DNA of 28,682 bases from contig CAZOJT010000034.1 of the NCBI GenBank assembly GCA_964580215.1, positions 1 to 28,682 on the forward strand. Reading direction: 5' to 3'. The number at the start of each line of letters is the position of its first letter. The first letter of the stretch is position 1. Positions 1-7,990 of the stretch are shown here, piece after piece. The notes beneath the pieces were generated by a model that had not been told where the DNA came from, did no database searches, and saw nothing but the letters and a program-made list of their open reading frames with translations. This DNA comes from SM23-73-3 sp964580215. Lineage in GTDB: Bacteria > Zixibacteria > MSB-5A5 > SM1-73. The position numbers and the translations under genes are program-made.

Positions 1-161
1 TGTGGATTGGTAAGCGAAATGGCGCCGAATGAAATCAAAGCCAGCCACACCAGCACCAAAAACCATGTGATAACCGTCTGGCCACGCGAGGGCGACCAGC
101 TACGGCGCTGATTGCTCTGGCGTGAACCATCAGCAGGTATTGTGAAGAATAAACAACACAT
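1..161 (-). CDS. Partial membrane protein ORF, start only (runs off window)
   Basis: A reading frame open to the window edge starts at an ATG at 161, inside the 3' end of the VanZ-Mth938 gene, with which it overlaps by 32 bases. A GAGGGG purine run lies about 4 bases upstream of this ATG, which suggests translational coupling. The 53 visible codons give a short N-terminus, a basic, Ser/Arg-rich stretch and then a hydrophobic helix (TWFLVLVWLALISF). This resembles the first membrane span of a small integral membrane protein, but no family is recognisable from so little sequence. The alternative ATG nearer the edge (in another frame) meets a stop after 31 codons. Existence of the gene is an inference. 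Confidence 0.35.
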   Translation of the reverse strand, partial: MCCLFFTIPADGSRQSNQRRSWSPSRGQTVITWFLVLVWLALISFGAISLTNP

Positions 162-1365
162 TCTTCCCCTCGTCTTTCAAACGATTGAACATCTCGCACG
201 CCTGTGAATTCTTTAGGATTATTACCTGTGTGCCTCGCTGTATGTACGGGTTGTAGACGAACTGGACCGGATCTTTCACCGGGAATCCGTGCCCGCCCTC
301 CCCCCGGGAGCCGCTGGATACGACAATGATGTCCGTCCGCTGTTTCTTGAAGAAATCCTGGTCGCGATAGTTGAAGTAGTGCTTTTTATCCACCAGCCGA
401 AAGGTTCCGTCCGGGAAAATCATGGCATCAAAGAAAAGTATGGGAATGCCCTTATAAACGGTCAGACCGTGCCTGTTGTAGACGATGTTGTGGGATCGAT
501 ATTTGACAAAGAAATAAGCTTGCAGCAATACGGCGCACGTAAACGCGGCAATTAGAGCATATTTGAAAATCCGATACTGACTGAGGTGCATCAGGCAGAG
601 AAATGCCGTGAAGCTGACCACGGTAAGCAGGATGACGTAACCGAAATACTCATATTCAGAGAGAAGCGAACTGTAACAGAGCAACAAAAACGCGAAAGCA
701 AACATCAACACCAACAGGGTGGGTGGGTTTTTCAAATAGTCCTGCAGCCGTCGATGACGGATTCGTTTCCACTGCCTCGCTAGAGTACCCGGTTTGGTCA
801 CGATCAAGTACAAAAAGACGATTCCCATCAGGCTTCCCCACAGATCCTTGGCGATGTCGCTGACGTCGAAGACCCGGCTGCTCATATGCATCTGAAACAC
901 CTCGTCAAAGGCGGATAAGCTTAAAGCCACCAGGTAGGTGATCAGCATGATCTTAGCCGGTGGAACGTTTCGCGGTGCTAAATCCCGGTATACCATATAG
1001 GCGAAGATGCCATAGGCGAAGTAATGCCAGTTTTGCTGAAGATCATAGAAGTTGTGATCGAAGTAATAATCGGTGATCTGCTGGGACAGGGCGTTCATCA
1101 GCACAACGATTCCGGCAGCCAGAACCCGGGTCCAGGTGAGGTAGGAGCGAAGCCAAACCAGCAGCACGATCACTAGTACAGCAGCCAAGATGGGCGATAT
1201 GGGAAGTTCCATGTTGCCCAGTTCAAAAGAGGAACTTGAGATCTCGGCGATCTTCTCAACCAGGAAATTCTGCAACAGCACGAAAGGTGTTGCAACCAAA
1301 AGCATGCCGTACATAATCGCATGCAGGCGCGTCGAGTGTATTCCATGCGCTTGGGCTTTAGGCAT
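130..1365 (-). CDS. VanZ-like membrane domain fused to Mth938-like (DUF498) domain
   Basis: 411-residue protein. I placed the start at the ATG at 1365 because GGGGAG lies 5 bases before it; a longer start at 1392 has no such site. Residues about 20-190 hold several membrane spans with VanZ-family signatures: a QQITDYYFDHNFYDLQQNWHY region and, at about 154-180, DEVFQMHMSSRVFDVSDIAKD followed by a glycine-rich span. Three more membrane spans follow (about 215-290). Residues about 300-411 match the Mth938/AAMDC fold: GTRVxI-like core, an SSGSRGEG loop, NSQACEMFNRL and the terminal HNTC. VanZ proteins are membrane proteins of unclear reaction, linked to glycopeptide resistance; Mth938-like domains are small soluble domains, usually stand-alone. 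The fusion is seen directly; its function is unknown. Base composition is richer in GC than the neighbouring genes. Confidence 0.8.
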   Translation of the reverse strand: MPKAQAHGIHSTRLHAIMYGMLLVATPFVLLQNFLVEKIAEISSSSFELGNMELPISPILAAVLVIVLLVWLRSYLTWTRVLAAGIVVLMNALSQQITDYYFDHNFYDLQQNWHYFAYGIFAYMVYRDLAPRNVPPAKIMLITYLVALSLSAFDEVFQMHMSSRVFDVSDIAKDLWGSLMGIVFLYLIVTKPGTLARQWKRIRHRRLQDYLKNPPTLLVLMFAFAFLLLCYSSLLSEYEYFGYVILLTVVSFTAFLCLMHLSQYRIFKYALIAAFTCAVLLQAYFFVKYRSHNIVYNRHGLTVYKGIPILFFDAMIFPDGTFRLVDKKHYFNYRDQDFFKKQRTDIIVVSSGSRGEGGHGFPVKDPVQFVYNPYIQRGTQVIILKNSQACEMFNRLKDEGKNVLFILHNTC

Positions 1366-1499
1366 ATTAACTCCCCAAAGCAAATAAACCACTTGTGTAT
1401 CGTCAGACCCGGTCGGACAAACCGATTAAAATATAAGAGATGCTTTTCGTTTTGGCAAGTGATCCTAAGCGGATTTATTTTGTAGGTCAACCATGTCCG

Positions 1500-1735
1500 C
1501 CCTTCGACGGTTCGACAGGCTCACCGTCCCGGGCAAAGTCGAGGGACAAACTCCTTTCGGGTCTGAGCCTCCTTCGACATCCCGCCAAAGGCGGGAGACG
1601 AAGTGCAGGGTCGAAGACAGGGTGGTGACAGTTCGACTTCGCTCACTGTCCCTGAGCAAGGTCGAAGGGAGCGAAGTCGAACCAAAGGGCTGGTTGACAA
1701 ATATGTTGTCAAGCAGGCTTCGCCATGCTTGACCT
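1500..1735. repeat. Block of nested palindromic repeats between divergent genes
   Basis: The gene-free stretch 1366-1823 is mostly repeat. A perfect 14-bp inverted repeat GTTCGACTTCGCTC (1631-1644) pairs with 1669-1682. A CCCGCC-AAA-GGCGGG palindrome sits at 1581-1595, TTGACAA pairs with TTGTCAA (1694-1712), and a compound hairpin with 7-bp arms lies at 1709-1732. CCTTCGAC/GTCGAGGG half sites at 1500-1545 repeat the same theme. Such TTCGAC-rich dispersed repeats are common between genes in many uncultivated bacteria; they are probably transcribed hairpins rather than genes. Confidence 0.7.
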
Positions 1736-1823
1736 ACTTTTCTTCAGAAAACTCAGAGGATATAGTGTATAGTCATACCTGCTTTTGTTTGACAAAGCGA
1801 AAGCAGAGGGGTATATTTTTCTT

Positions 1824-4178
1824 ATGATTAAGACACATCCAGACAAAGACAGAGAGAAAATATGGATTTTGGCAATCTTTGTTCTTGCCTTCGCTTTGAG
1901 AATAATATACCTGCTTCAGATGAAAAGCAGCCCTCATTTCTTTTCCCCCACCATGGATCCGCTGTATCACGATGTGTGGGCACAGAACATAGCCAGTGGG
2001 AATTGGATCGGTGGCAAAGTATTCTTCAGAGCACCTTTTTATGCTTACTTTCTGGCGATAGTTTACAAGATATTTGGACATTCTTATATCATCCCCCGTG
2101 TGATTCAGCACCTCATAGGCTCCTTCTCTTGTGTTTTAGTCTATCTTCTGGCAAAAAAATTGTTCAACTTCAGAGTTGCAGTAGTATCCGGTTTGATCGC
2201 CGCCAGCTATGGGATGCTTTTGTATTTTGAAAATGAACTGCTTTTGGATTCATTTTTAGTCCTCTTTGATCTTCTGCTGATACTGCTTCTGCTCAGAGCC
2301 GGAGAGGCTCCTAAATTATCCAGATGGTTTATCTGCGGGATCATTCTGGGATTTTCTGCTATCACCCGACCTAACATTCTTTTCTTCATCCCTTTTGTCT
2401 GGCTATGGATCTTCTTAGTCTTTAAAAAAGAGAGGTCATTTAAAAAGATCCTGGCTTATTCGGCTTTGTTTCTCCTGGGAAGTGTTCTGATAATTTCGCC
2501 GGTCACCTTAAGAAACCTGCTTGCCGGAAAAGACTCAGTTTTAATCGCTTCTCAGGGCGGCATAAATTTCTACATAGGAAATAATAAGAATTCGGACGGG
2601 ATGAGTGCCATCTTTTATAAGGAGGATTGGCAATATCGGGACTTTCAACAGGTGGCGGAAAAGGAAACAGGTGGAAGTTTAAAACCTTCTGAGATTTCGA
2701 ATTTTTACTACCGGAAGGGAATTGATTTCTTTTTAAAAAATCCCTCCCATGCTTTCAAACTTTTGGTAAAAAAACTTTATCTTTTCTGGAATCGATTCGA
2801 GATCAGTAATAATCAGGACATATACTTCTTTCGCAGATATTCCTCCCTTATCCGCACGTCACCTTTGGGATTCTGGTTTATTGGTCCCTTGGGCTTGGTG
2901 GGAATGGTTTTGTCCATGCTGGTGGGTAAGCGTCCGGCAAAAAGAAACTCCAGTCAACTGGAGGATCAAAGAAAAAAAGTGTTTTTGCCTAATCTTTTTG
3001 TCTTCTCTTACATGATCGTTGTGGTGATGTTTTTTGTCACTGCCCGATTCAGATTGCCGACAATTCCTTTTTTGATCATATTCTCAAGTTTCTCTCTGGT
3101 ATGGTTTGTAGAAAGACTTTTTAAGAAAGATGTCTTCTCCTTAAAACTATTTATTTTGTTCCTATTTCCTTTTCTGATTTTGACCAATTCAAACGCCTAT
3201 CACTTAGGGGTGGAGGATTTCTCTCAGGCTCATTTCAGCCTGGGAAATGTTTACCTAAAAGAGGGCAAATTGGATTTGGCTCTAATGGAATATGACTCCG
3301 TTTTAGCGGTAAATCCCCGGCTTAGTCGGGCTCACCTCAACCGGGGAATGGTATTTTTTAAAAAAGGGGAGTATGATAAAGCTGAAAAAGAGTTTCTAAC
3401 TGAACTGCAATTGAATCCGGATGAGGACAAAGCTTATAATAATCTCTCTGCAATTTACCTTAAGCAGGGACTTTATGATAAGACAGAACAGATGGCGAAA
3501 AAAGCGGTGCAACTTAGAAGCTACTATCCGGAGGCATATATGAATCTAACTTTGAGTTATTGGGAAAATGGGAAGGCTCACAAAGCAAAGGAGGCTCTCC
3601 GCCAGGGTCTTTTAAATGTTCAACCTTTTTTCGAGGGAGAATTGCTCCTGGGAGAAATCTATCAGGCTGAGGCGAAATTTGATTCAGCCATAAAAAGATT
3701 TGAAAGGATTATAAATCCTCCAACCTCTTACCGGGACGTTGCCTACGATCTGGAGACTCTTTTCCAAAAAGGGGATCCTTACAATCTGGAGAGCACCCAT
3801 CTTAAGGCAAAGGCACATTTTAATCTGGGAACCATCTATGTGCAAAGAGGAGAGATAAATCTGGCTGAGGCTCATCTTTTGCAGGCTCTCTCTTTGAAAC
3901 CGGATTTTGCCGAAGCGTATGCCAATTTAGGAATTCTTTACGATCACACCGGGCGTGGGGCAGAGGCAATACCTTTGCTAAAGGAAGCAATAAATCTTAA
4001 TCCAGAAAATGCGGTCTATCATTATAATTTAGGATTGGCTTATGCCAAGCAGTTGAAGCTGAAAGCGGCAAAGACAGAATTCCAGACCAGCCTTCAGTTC
4101 GACACATCGCTGACTGAAGCTTACCAAAAGCTCCTTTTGGTGGATTCATTGCTCCGGATCGAGGACCTATCGCCATAA
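1824..4178 (+). CDS. GT-C (GT39/ArnT-like) membrane glycosyltransferase with C-terminal TPR array
   Basis: 784 residues from the ATG at 1824; a GAGGGG site lies 12 bases upstream, rather far, and TTG at 1785 is an alternative start. The N-terminal ~460 residues carry about ten membrane helices. The loop after helix 1 holds the acidic motif DPLYHDVW, where GT-C enzymes keep their catalytic Asp, followed by the APFYAYFLA motif typical of dolichyl/undecaprenyl-phosphate-sugar dependent transferases (PMT_2). Residues about 465-784 are seven or more TPR units (AHFSLGNVYLKEGKLDLALMEY, AYANLGILYDHTGRGAEA and so on), presumably extracytoplasmic or binding partners. The family moves a sugar from a lipid-phosphate carrier onto lipid or protein at the outer face of the inner membrane. 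Acceptor and sugar cannot be told. GT-C plus TPR fusions are common in FCB and Planctomycete-like genomes. Confidence 0.85.
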   Translation: MIKTHPDKDREKIWILAIFVLAFALRIIYLLQMKSSPHFFSPTMDPLYHDVWAQNIASGNWIGGKVFFRAPFYAYFLAIVYKIFGHSYIIPRVIQHLIGSFSCVLVYLLAKKLFNFRVAVVSGLIAASYGMLLYFENELLLDSFLVLFDLLLILLLLRAGEAPKLSRWFICGIILGFSAITRPNILFFIPFVWLWIFLVFKKERSFKKILAYSALFLLGSVLIISPVTLRNLLAGKDSVLIASQGGINFYIGNNKNSDGMSAIFYKEDWQYRDFQQVAEKETGGSLKPSEISNFYYRKGIDFFLKNPSHAFKLLVKKLYLFWNRFEISNNQDIYFFRRYSSLIRTSPLGFWFIGPLGLVGMVLSMLVGKRPAKRNSSQLEDQRKKVFLPNLFVFSYMIVVVMFFVTARFRLPTIPFLIIFSSFSLVWFVERLFKKDVFSLKLFILFLFPFLILTNSNAYHLGVEDFSQAHFSLGNVYLKEGKLDLALMEYDSVLAVNPRLSRAHLNRGMVFFKKGEYDKAEKEFLTELQLNPDEDKAYNNLSAIYLKQGLYDKTEQMAKKAVQLRSYYPEAYMNLTLSYWENGKAHKAKEALRQGLLNVQPFFEGELLLGEIYQAEAKFDSAIKRFERIINPPTSYRDVAYDLETLFQKGDPYNLESTHLKAKAHFNLGTIYVQRGEINLAEAHLLQALSLKPDFAEAYANLGILYDHTGRGAEAIPLLKEAINLNPENAVYHYNLGLAYAKQLKLKAAKTEFQTSLQFDTSLTEAYQKLLLVDSLLRIEDLSP

Positions 4179-4400
4179 ACTTTCCCCAAAGTTAGCTTGG
4201 CGACCTACCATGAATATGCCCTTTTTTGAGATGAAAGATATAAGGTAAGTAGGATCGATGCTCTGCCCTCGTCCCAAAGTTCTCAAAACAAACATTCGAA
4301 AATTCCGTTGAAATTTCTTTGAATTAAACTAAGGTTTGTTATATTTTCTTAAGTTGGATAGAAAAGATGTAGGTATTTAGAGATAATTGGTTTTTTCATA

Positions 4401-4904
4401 ATGCAGGAGAACCAAAACGAAAAATGGATGAGGCATGCCCTAACCGAAGCGCGATTAGCTTTGAAGAAAGGTGAAGTTCCTGTCGGAGCGGTGGTGGTGC
4501 ATGAGGATAAGATTATCGGACGGGGACACAATCAGATGGAGAGTCTTAACGACTCCACTGCTCATGCGGAGATCATCGCCATCGGAGCCGCCTCCAATTA
4601 TCTTAGTTCGTGGAGGCTATCCGGCGCATCTTTGTATGTGACCCTTGAGCCGTGTGCCATGTGTGCCGGAGCCATCGTTTTGAGCAGAATTGATCGCTTG
4701 ATCTTTGGGTCAAAGGACCCCAAAGCTGGAGCATGCGGCTCGTTATATAACATTGTTCAGGATCTCCGCTTGAATCATCAGGTTCAGATCATCCCCTATA
4801 TCCTGGAACAAGAATGCAGTCAGATTCTGCAGGCGTTTTTTGAAAGAGTTCGGCAGAAGAGTTTGGAGAAGAAAAACGAGGATAAAGATGGAGGCGCTAA
4901 ATAG
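4401..4904 (+). CDS. tadA: tRNA-specific adenosine deaminase TadA
   Basis: 167 residues, the usual length. TadA converts adenosine 34 to inosine in the anticodon of tRNA-Arg(ACG), acting as a zinc-dependent homodimer in the cytoplasm. The deaminase signature is complete: HAE at 55-57 (zinc His and proton-shuttle Glu) and PCAMC at 84-88 (two zinc Cys). VPVGAVVV at 26-33 and the N-terminal Met-Arg-His-Ala-Leu helix match the family. No clear ribosome-binding site precedes the ATG at 4401, and the 222 bases before it (4179-4400) hold no feature I can support. The next gene starts inside the 3' end of tadA. Confidence 0.95.
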   Translation: MQENQNEKWMRHALTEARLALKKGEVPVGAVVVHEDKIIGRGHNQMESLNDSTAHAEIIAIGAASNYLSSWRLSGASLYVTLEPCAMCAGAIVLSRIDRLIFGSKDPKAGACGSLYNIVQDLRLNHQVQIIPYILEQECSQILQAFFERVRQKSLEKKNEDKDGGAK

Positions 4905-5406
4905 GCAAGTAGATGTAGATCGGGTGCACTCCCGGCTTTTAAATCTGGGTCTGGTGCTGAACGTATTGGTTCCGGTGATTCTCCTTTCTGGTGGTGCATT
5001 TTTGAAAAGCAAGGGAGTTGGTTTTAGTTCAGGCGGTAATTTAAAGATATTGTTTTTAGTATTGATGATTGCCGGGGTGGGGGAGATTCCCTTAATCTAC
5101 ATTATGAGGAAGAGTTTCCTTTCAACTCAGAAAATTTCGCAAAAAGAAAGAAAGCGCCACATGGCGGCAGAACAGGTTTTGTTTCAGTGGGGTGTGCTGA
5201 TCTTTTCTCTTTCGCTTTCACCCACCATTTATGGATTGGTGTATTATCTTTTAGGTGGAAGCCTGGAGAGGTTCGTTCTTTTCATCGCCATTACACTTTT
5301 TAGCTTTGTAGTGTTTAAGCCAAAGCTGGAGGAGATACGCTCTTTTGTGAAAAGGCAAGCAGACAAAACCGACAACCAGAAGCAGTTTTCACCTAACAGT
5401 AGTTGA
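4888..5406 (+). CDS. Small integral membrane protein, function unknown
   Basis: 172 residues from the ATG at 4888, preceded by GAGG six bases away and overlapping tadA by 17 bases, so the two are probably cotranslated. The protein has a short polar N-terminus and four predicted helices: residues about 17-35, 49-70, 100-123 and 127-147, then a basic, polar tail. No catalytic motif is visible. Proteins of this shape (polar start, four helices, no motif) are often annotated only as conserved hypothetical membrane proteins. I do not recognise the family. Confidence 0.65.
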   Translation: MEALNRQVDVDRVHSRLLNLGLVLNVLVPVILLSGGAFLKSKGVGFSSGGNLKILFLVLMIAGVGEIPLIYIMRKSFLSTQKISQKERKRHMAAEQVLFQWGVLIFSLSLSPTIYGLVYYLLGGSLERFVLFIAITLFSFVVFKPKLEEIRSFVKRQADKTDNQKQFSPNSS

Positions 5407-5419
5407 TTGTAGACTGAAA

Positions 5420-5444
5420 GCTGTGAGCTGTAGGCTGTAAGCTG
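5420..5444. repeat. Tandem heptamer tract GCTGTRR
   Basis: GCTGTGA, GCTGTAG, GCTGTAA and a partial GCTG follow head to tail just after the stop codon of the preceding membrane-protein gene. Similar 7-bp tracts with other sequences lie at 8504-8524 and 27999-28069. Confidence 0.7.
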
Positions 5445-5452
5445 ATTCCGTC

Positions 5453-5540
5453 GGAGAGGTGCCGGAGTGGTTTTCCCGCCTTTGGCGGGATCCGCTCATG
5501 GCGGAAACGGGGTCCGCCTATGGCGGAAAAACCGTTGTGC
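5453..5540 (+). pseudogene. tRNA-Ser remnant invaded by GC palindromes
   Basis: The first 21 or so bases (GGAGAGGTGCCGGAGTGGTT from 5453) are identical to the 5' end of the intact tRNA-Ser at 5556. The D-loop and anticodon-stem segment of the intact gene is then replaced by three palindromes: CCCGCC-TTT-GGCGGG (5475-5489), TCCGC-TCATG-GCGGA (5491-5505) and TCCGCC-TAT-GGCGGA (5513-5527). AAAACCGTTGTGC follows, again matching the intact tRNA (3' anticodon stem and variable arm), before similarity ends. There is no T-arm or 3' acceptor, so it cannot be a functional tRNA. Confidence 0.8.
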
Positions 5541-5555
5541 TTTTTGAAAATAATC

Positions 5556-5640
5556 GGAGAGGTGCCGGAGTGGTTTATCGGGGCGGTCTCGAAAACCGTT
5601 GTGCCGTAAGGCACCCCGGGTTCGAATCCCGGCCTCTCCG
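5556..5640 (+). tRNA. tRNA-Ser (anticodon CGA)
   Basis: Acceptor stem GGAGAGG (5556-5562) pairs perfectly with CCTCTCC (5633-5639), with G discriminator at 5640; CCA is not encoded. The anticodon stem GCGGT/ACCGT encloses the loop CTCGAAA, giving anticodon CGA for UCG codons. A long variable arm (GTGCC-GTAA-GGCAC) marks it as class II, and the T-arm CCGGG-TTCGAAT-CCCGG is complete. A T-run follows directly at 5641. It sits between a broken copy of itself and a recombinase gene, a usual setting for integration at a tRNA. Confidence 0.95.
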
Positions 5641-5721
5641 TTTTTTAATTTCCACAATTTTTCCTTCCCAGTTAATTTTTTGCTTAACAAAGAATTAAGG
5701 CAATATTATATTTTGTTAAAA

Positions 5722-6597
5722 ATGGTTTGTGACCATTTTCTGCGTTTTCTCGACGAGCATCCATATATAACAAAGTTGTCTCAGCTAAGAGCTAAGCTTT
5801 TTGAGGACTATAAAATCAGGAGAAGAAGGGAGTGGGTCAATCCTAATGGAATACCCATTACCCCTGACAAGCCCATTCCTAAAAAGACTACGAGGGGAGC
5901 CAAGACTAACACCAGAAACATGGAGTTGGGCACTCTGAGGACTATTTTTAATCAGGCGATAAAGTGGGACTACTTGAAGGAGAATCCCACAAAAGGGGTA
6001 AACATGTTAAAGGTCACCGACGCAAAACCGCCACGATTTCTGACTGACGAGGAATGTGAAAAGTTACAGGCGAACTGCGGGACTTATTTGTATCCGATAT
6101 TTTTTACATTTTTGAACACAGGGATGAGGTTGTCAGAGCTGCTAAACCTGGAATGGGTTGACATAGATTTTAAGAGAAAAAAGATAAAGATCAGGAGGAA
6201 GGAATTCTGGATACCTAAGACTGGAGAGAGAGAAATTCCCATGAGTAGGGGAATGTTCGACCTGCTTCAAAAACTGAAAAAAGAGAACGGGATGAACAGT
6301 AATTTTGTTTTTCATGGCACAGATGGGAAAAAATTGAAGATAAAGCTTAGGAAAGAACTGATGAAGATAACAGAGAAATGTGGTTTTCCCGACGTAACCA
6401 AGATTCATTCCCTCAGGCACACATTTGCAAGTCATTTGGTCATGAAAGGAGTTGACCTCCCAACTGTACAAAAGCTGATGGGACACTCTGACATTCAAAC
6501 TACTATGATCTATTCTCATCTTGCCCTGACCATTTGGTCGACGCTGTGGACAAGTTGGATTTTGAGGGTCTTCTCCAAAAGAGTTGCTAGGGAATAG
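5722..6597 (+). CDS. Tyrosine recombinase (phage/XerC-type integrase), truncated and frameshifted
   Basis: Catalytic residues of the family are all visible: R136 (NTGMRLSEL), H229-x-x-R232 (HSLRHTFASH), H255 (LMGHSD) and the nucleophile Y264 (MIYSHL). Tyrosine recombinases cut and rejoin DNA at att or dif sites. The frame is open from 5599, but upstream codons lie in the tRNA, so I start at the ATG at 5722. Only the second half of the SAM-like core-binding domain remains (DHFLRFLDEHPYITKLSQL), so about 30-40 residues seem lost at the tRNA junction. After Y264 the frame reads ALTIWSTLW; adding one base near 6523 restores APDHLVDAVDKLDFEGL with a stop at 6588-6590, the expected ending. It is probably inactive or on its way to being a pseudogene, unless the missing base is an assembly error. 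Confidence 0.8.
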   Translation: MVCDHFLRFLDEHPYITKLSQLRAKLFEDYKIRRRREWVNPNGIPITPDKPIPKKTTRGAKTNTRNMELGTLRTIFNQAIKWDYLKENPTKGVNMLKVTDAKPPRFLTDEECEKLQANCGTYLYPIFFTFLNTGMRLSELLNLEWVDIDFKRKKIKIRRKEFWIPKTGEREIPMSRGMFDLLQKLKKENGMNSNFVFHGTDGKKLKIKLRKELMKITEKCGFPDVTKIHSLRHTFASHLVMKGVDLPTVQKLMGHSDIQTTMIYSHLALTIWSTLWTSWILRVFSKRVARE

Positions 6598-6677
6598 TTA
6601 AAAATAGTGGACATCGTTGCCTTTTCTGGATAAGTTAATTTGATAATGAAAAAACCATATCCGGAAGAGGAGGAACG

Positions 6678-6869
6678 ATGTCCAGAATACAAATTAAGGC
6701 ATTTTTTCGGTTTCGTCGAGTAAAAATTACCGCACAGCGTTTTCATATGGAATCTAACCTGGTTTTTATAGAAGCGGAGCCAGACAAAAGACACAATCCC
6801 ATATGTCATGATTGTGGTTCTGTGGCAAAGAAGATTCATTCTTATAACCAAAGGATGGTTAGGATTTGA
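6678..6869 (+). pseudogene. ISL3 transposase, N-terminal zinc-finger fragment
   Basis: 63 codons from an ATG with a GAGGAGG site upstream. It contains the first half of the ISL3 zinc-finger region (CHDCGSVAKKIHSYNQR). The frame ends early at 6867-6869. Adding one G near 6863 joins MVRDLNIFRAR to the next fragment, matching the family pattern R-x-V-R-D-L, so a single-base deletion split the gene here. Confidence 0.75.
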
Positions 6870-7237
6870 ATATCTTTAGGGCTAGGACCTTGATCCGATA
6901 TACTTACCGGACGCTCAGATGCGATCGGTGTGGGCTGGTGGTGGAGAATCTGGGTCTGGTAGAGCCCTATGCACGAGTCATCCCGCCTGTCGGCGGGACT
7001 CAGTATATTTGGGATCTTTGTCAAGTCTTGACCATAAAAGAGATTGCGGAGCACCTGGAGTTGGACTGGAAGACGATAAAGGATATTCGTAAAAGCTTCC
7101 TTAAGGAAAGATTTTCCCTGCCAGATATTGGCAGCCCCAAGCTTCTGGCTGTGGACGAAATCTCCCTTAAGAAGAGGCACAAATACCTGACGGTGGTGAT
7201 TGACCGGGAGAGTGGTAAAGTTCTGTGGGTAGGGTAA
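6866..7237 (+). pseudogene. ISL3 transposase, middle fragment
   Basis: Continues the zinc finger (LRCDRCGLVVENLG), then a helix-turn-helix (LTIKEIAEHLELDWKTIKDI) and the first catalytic Asp (LAVDEISLKKRHKYLTVV). A CCCGCC-TGTC-GGCGGG palindrome at 6982-6997 lies in frame and encodes the odd insertion IPPVGGT. The frame ends at a TAA (7235-7237) where the family has WVGxGR; the following fragment is in the same frame, so this is a nonsense change. Confidence 0.75.
6982..6997. repeat. GC palindrome inside the ISL3 transposase
   Basis: CCCGCC-TGTC-GGCGGG, one member of the dispersed palindrome family. It keeps the transposase frame but adds Pro/Gly codons between the zinc finger and the helix-turn-helix. 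Confidence 0.75.
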
Positions 7238-7255
7238 GGCAGAGGGGAAGACCCC

Positions 7256-7879
7256 TTGAAGGAGTTCTTCAGTCAACTTTCTCCAGAAGTTAAAAAGGGC
7301 ATAAAAGCTGTGGCTATGGATATGTGGGATCCATATATCAAAGCGGTGGAAGAACATTGTCCTGATTGTGCCATCGTCTTTGACCAATTTCATGTGGTCA
7401 GTTCCTTCGGGAGAGTAATAGATAAGGTTCGTAATATAGAGTTTCGAAAGGCTAACCAGACGGGTAAAGAAGTGATAAAAGGAAGCAAATATCTTTTGCT
7501 TAAGAATCCAGAGAATCTTTTTAAAGAAGAAAAACCTAAGTTGAAGGCTATTTTGAAACTTAATGAAGCCTTGAGCACAGTCTATATTCTGAAAGACTAT
7601 CTTAAAAGGCTCTGGCAATATAGATACCCAAAGTATGCCCAAAGATTTCTTCATTTTTGGTGCTCTCTGGCTTTCCAGAGTAAAATAAAACCGGTGATCA
7701 AGTTCGCCAAAACCCTTACCAGATATGCTTACGGAATTATCAGTTACTGTCGCTTCCCTATTCATACCAGCCGTTTGGAGGGGATTAACAATAAAATCAA
7801 GGTGATTAAACGCAAGGCTTATGGCTTTCATGATATTGAATACTTCTCTTTAATTATCAAATGCACATTCGCCAAATAG
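7256..7879 (+). pseudogene. ISL3 transposase, C-terminal catalytic fragment
   Basis: Same frame as the middle fragment, separated only by the premature TAA. It carries the second Asp region (AVAMDMWDPYIKAV, CAIVFDQFHVV) and the Glu region near the end (TSRLEGINNKIKVIKRKAYGFHD), the DDE motif spacing of ISL3 transposases. The length from 6678 to 7879, about 400 codons, equals the usual full enzyme, so only the point lesions inactivate it. Confidence 0.8.
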
Positions 7880-7990
7880 CAACTAAATTGGAGATGAACC
7901 AAATATAAAAATGTTACCCACCATTTTTTAATTTGCTTTTTGTCTGAAAATTTATAAACTTAAAGGAGAATTTGAAGATGGTGAGATGAG

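Larger units (their letters stand above)
6599..7930 (+). mobile_element. Decayed ISL3-type insertion sequence (ends uncertain)
   Basis: The span covers a transposase broken in two places plus short flanks. The outer bases 6599-6612 and the reverse complement of about 7912-7930 share a similar start (TAAAAAT.GTGG), which may be degenerate terminal repeats. Upstream of the transposase, GGACATCGTT (6609-6618) is inverted at 6672-6681, so the start codon region could fold into a hairpin. No target duplication could be identified. It lies directly after the recombinase gene. Confidence 0.6.

Noticed and set aside
5599..5721. Longer N-terminus for the recombinase
   Set aside because: These codons lie within tRNA-Ser and the T-rich spacer and do not resemble the missing core-binding domain.
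6842..7831. 329-codon minus-strand frame antisense to the ISL3 transposase
   Set aside because: The plus strand encodes clear transposase motifs; the antisense frame has no family resemblance.
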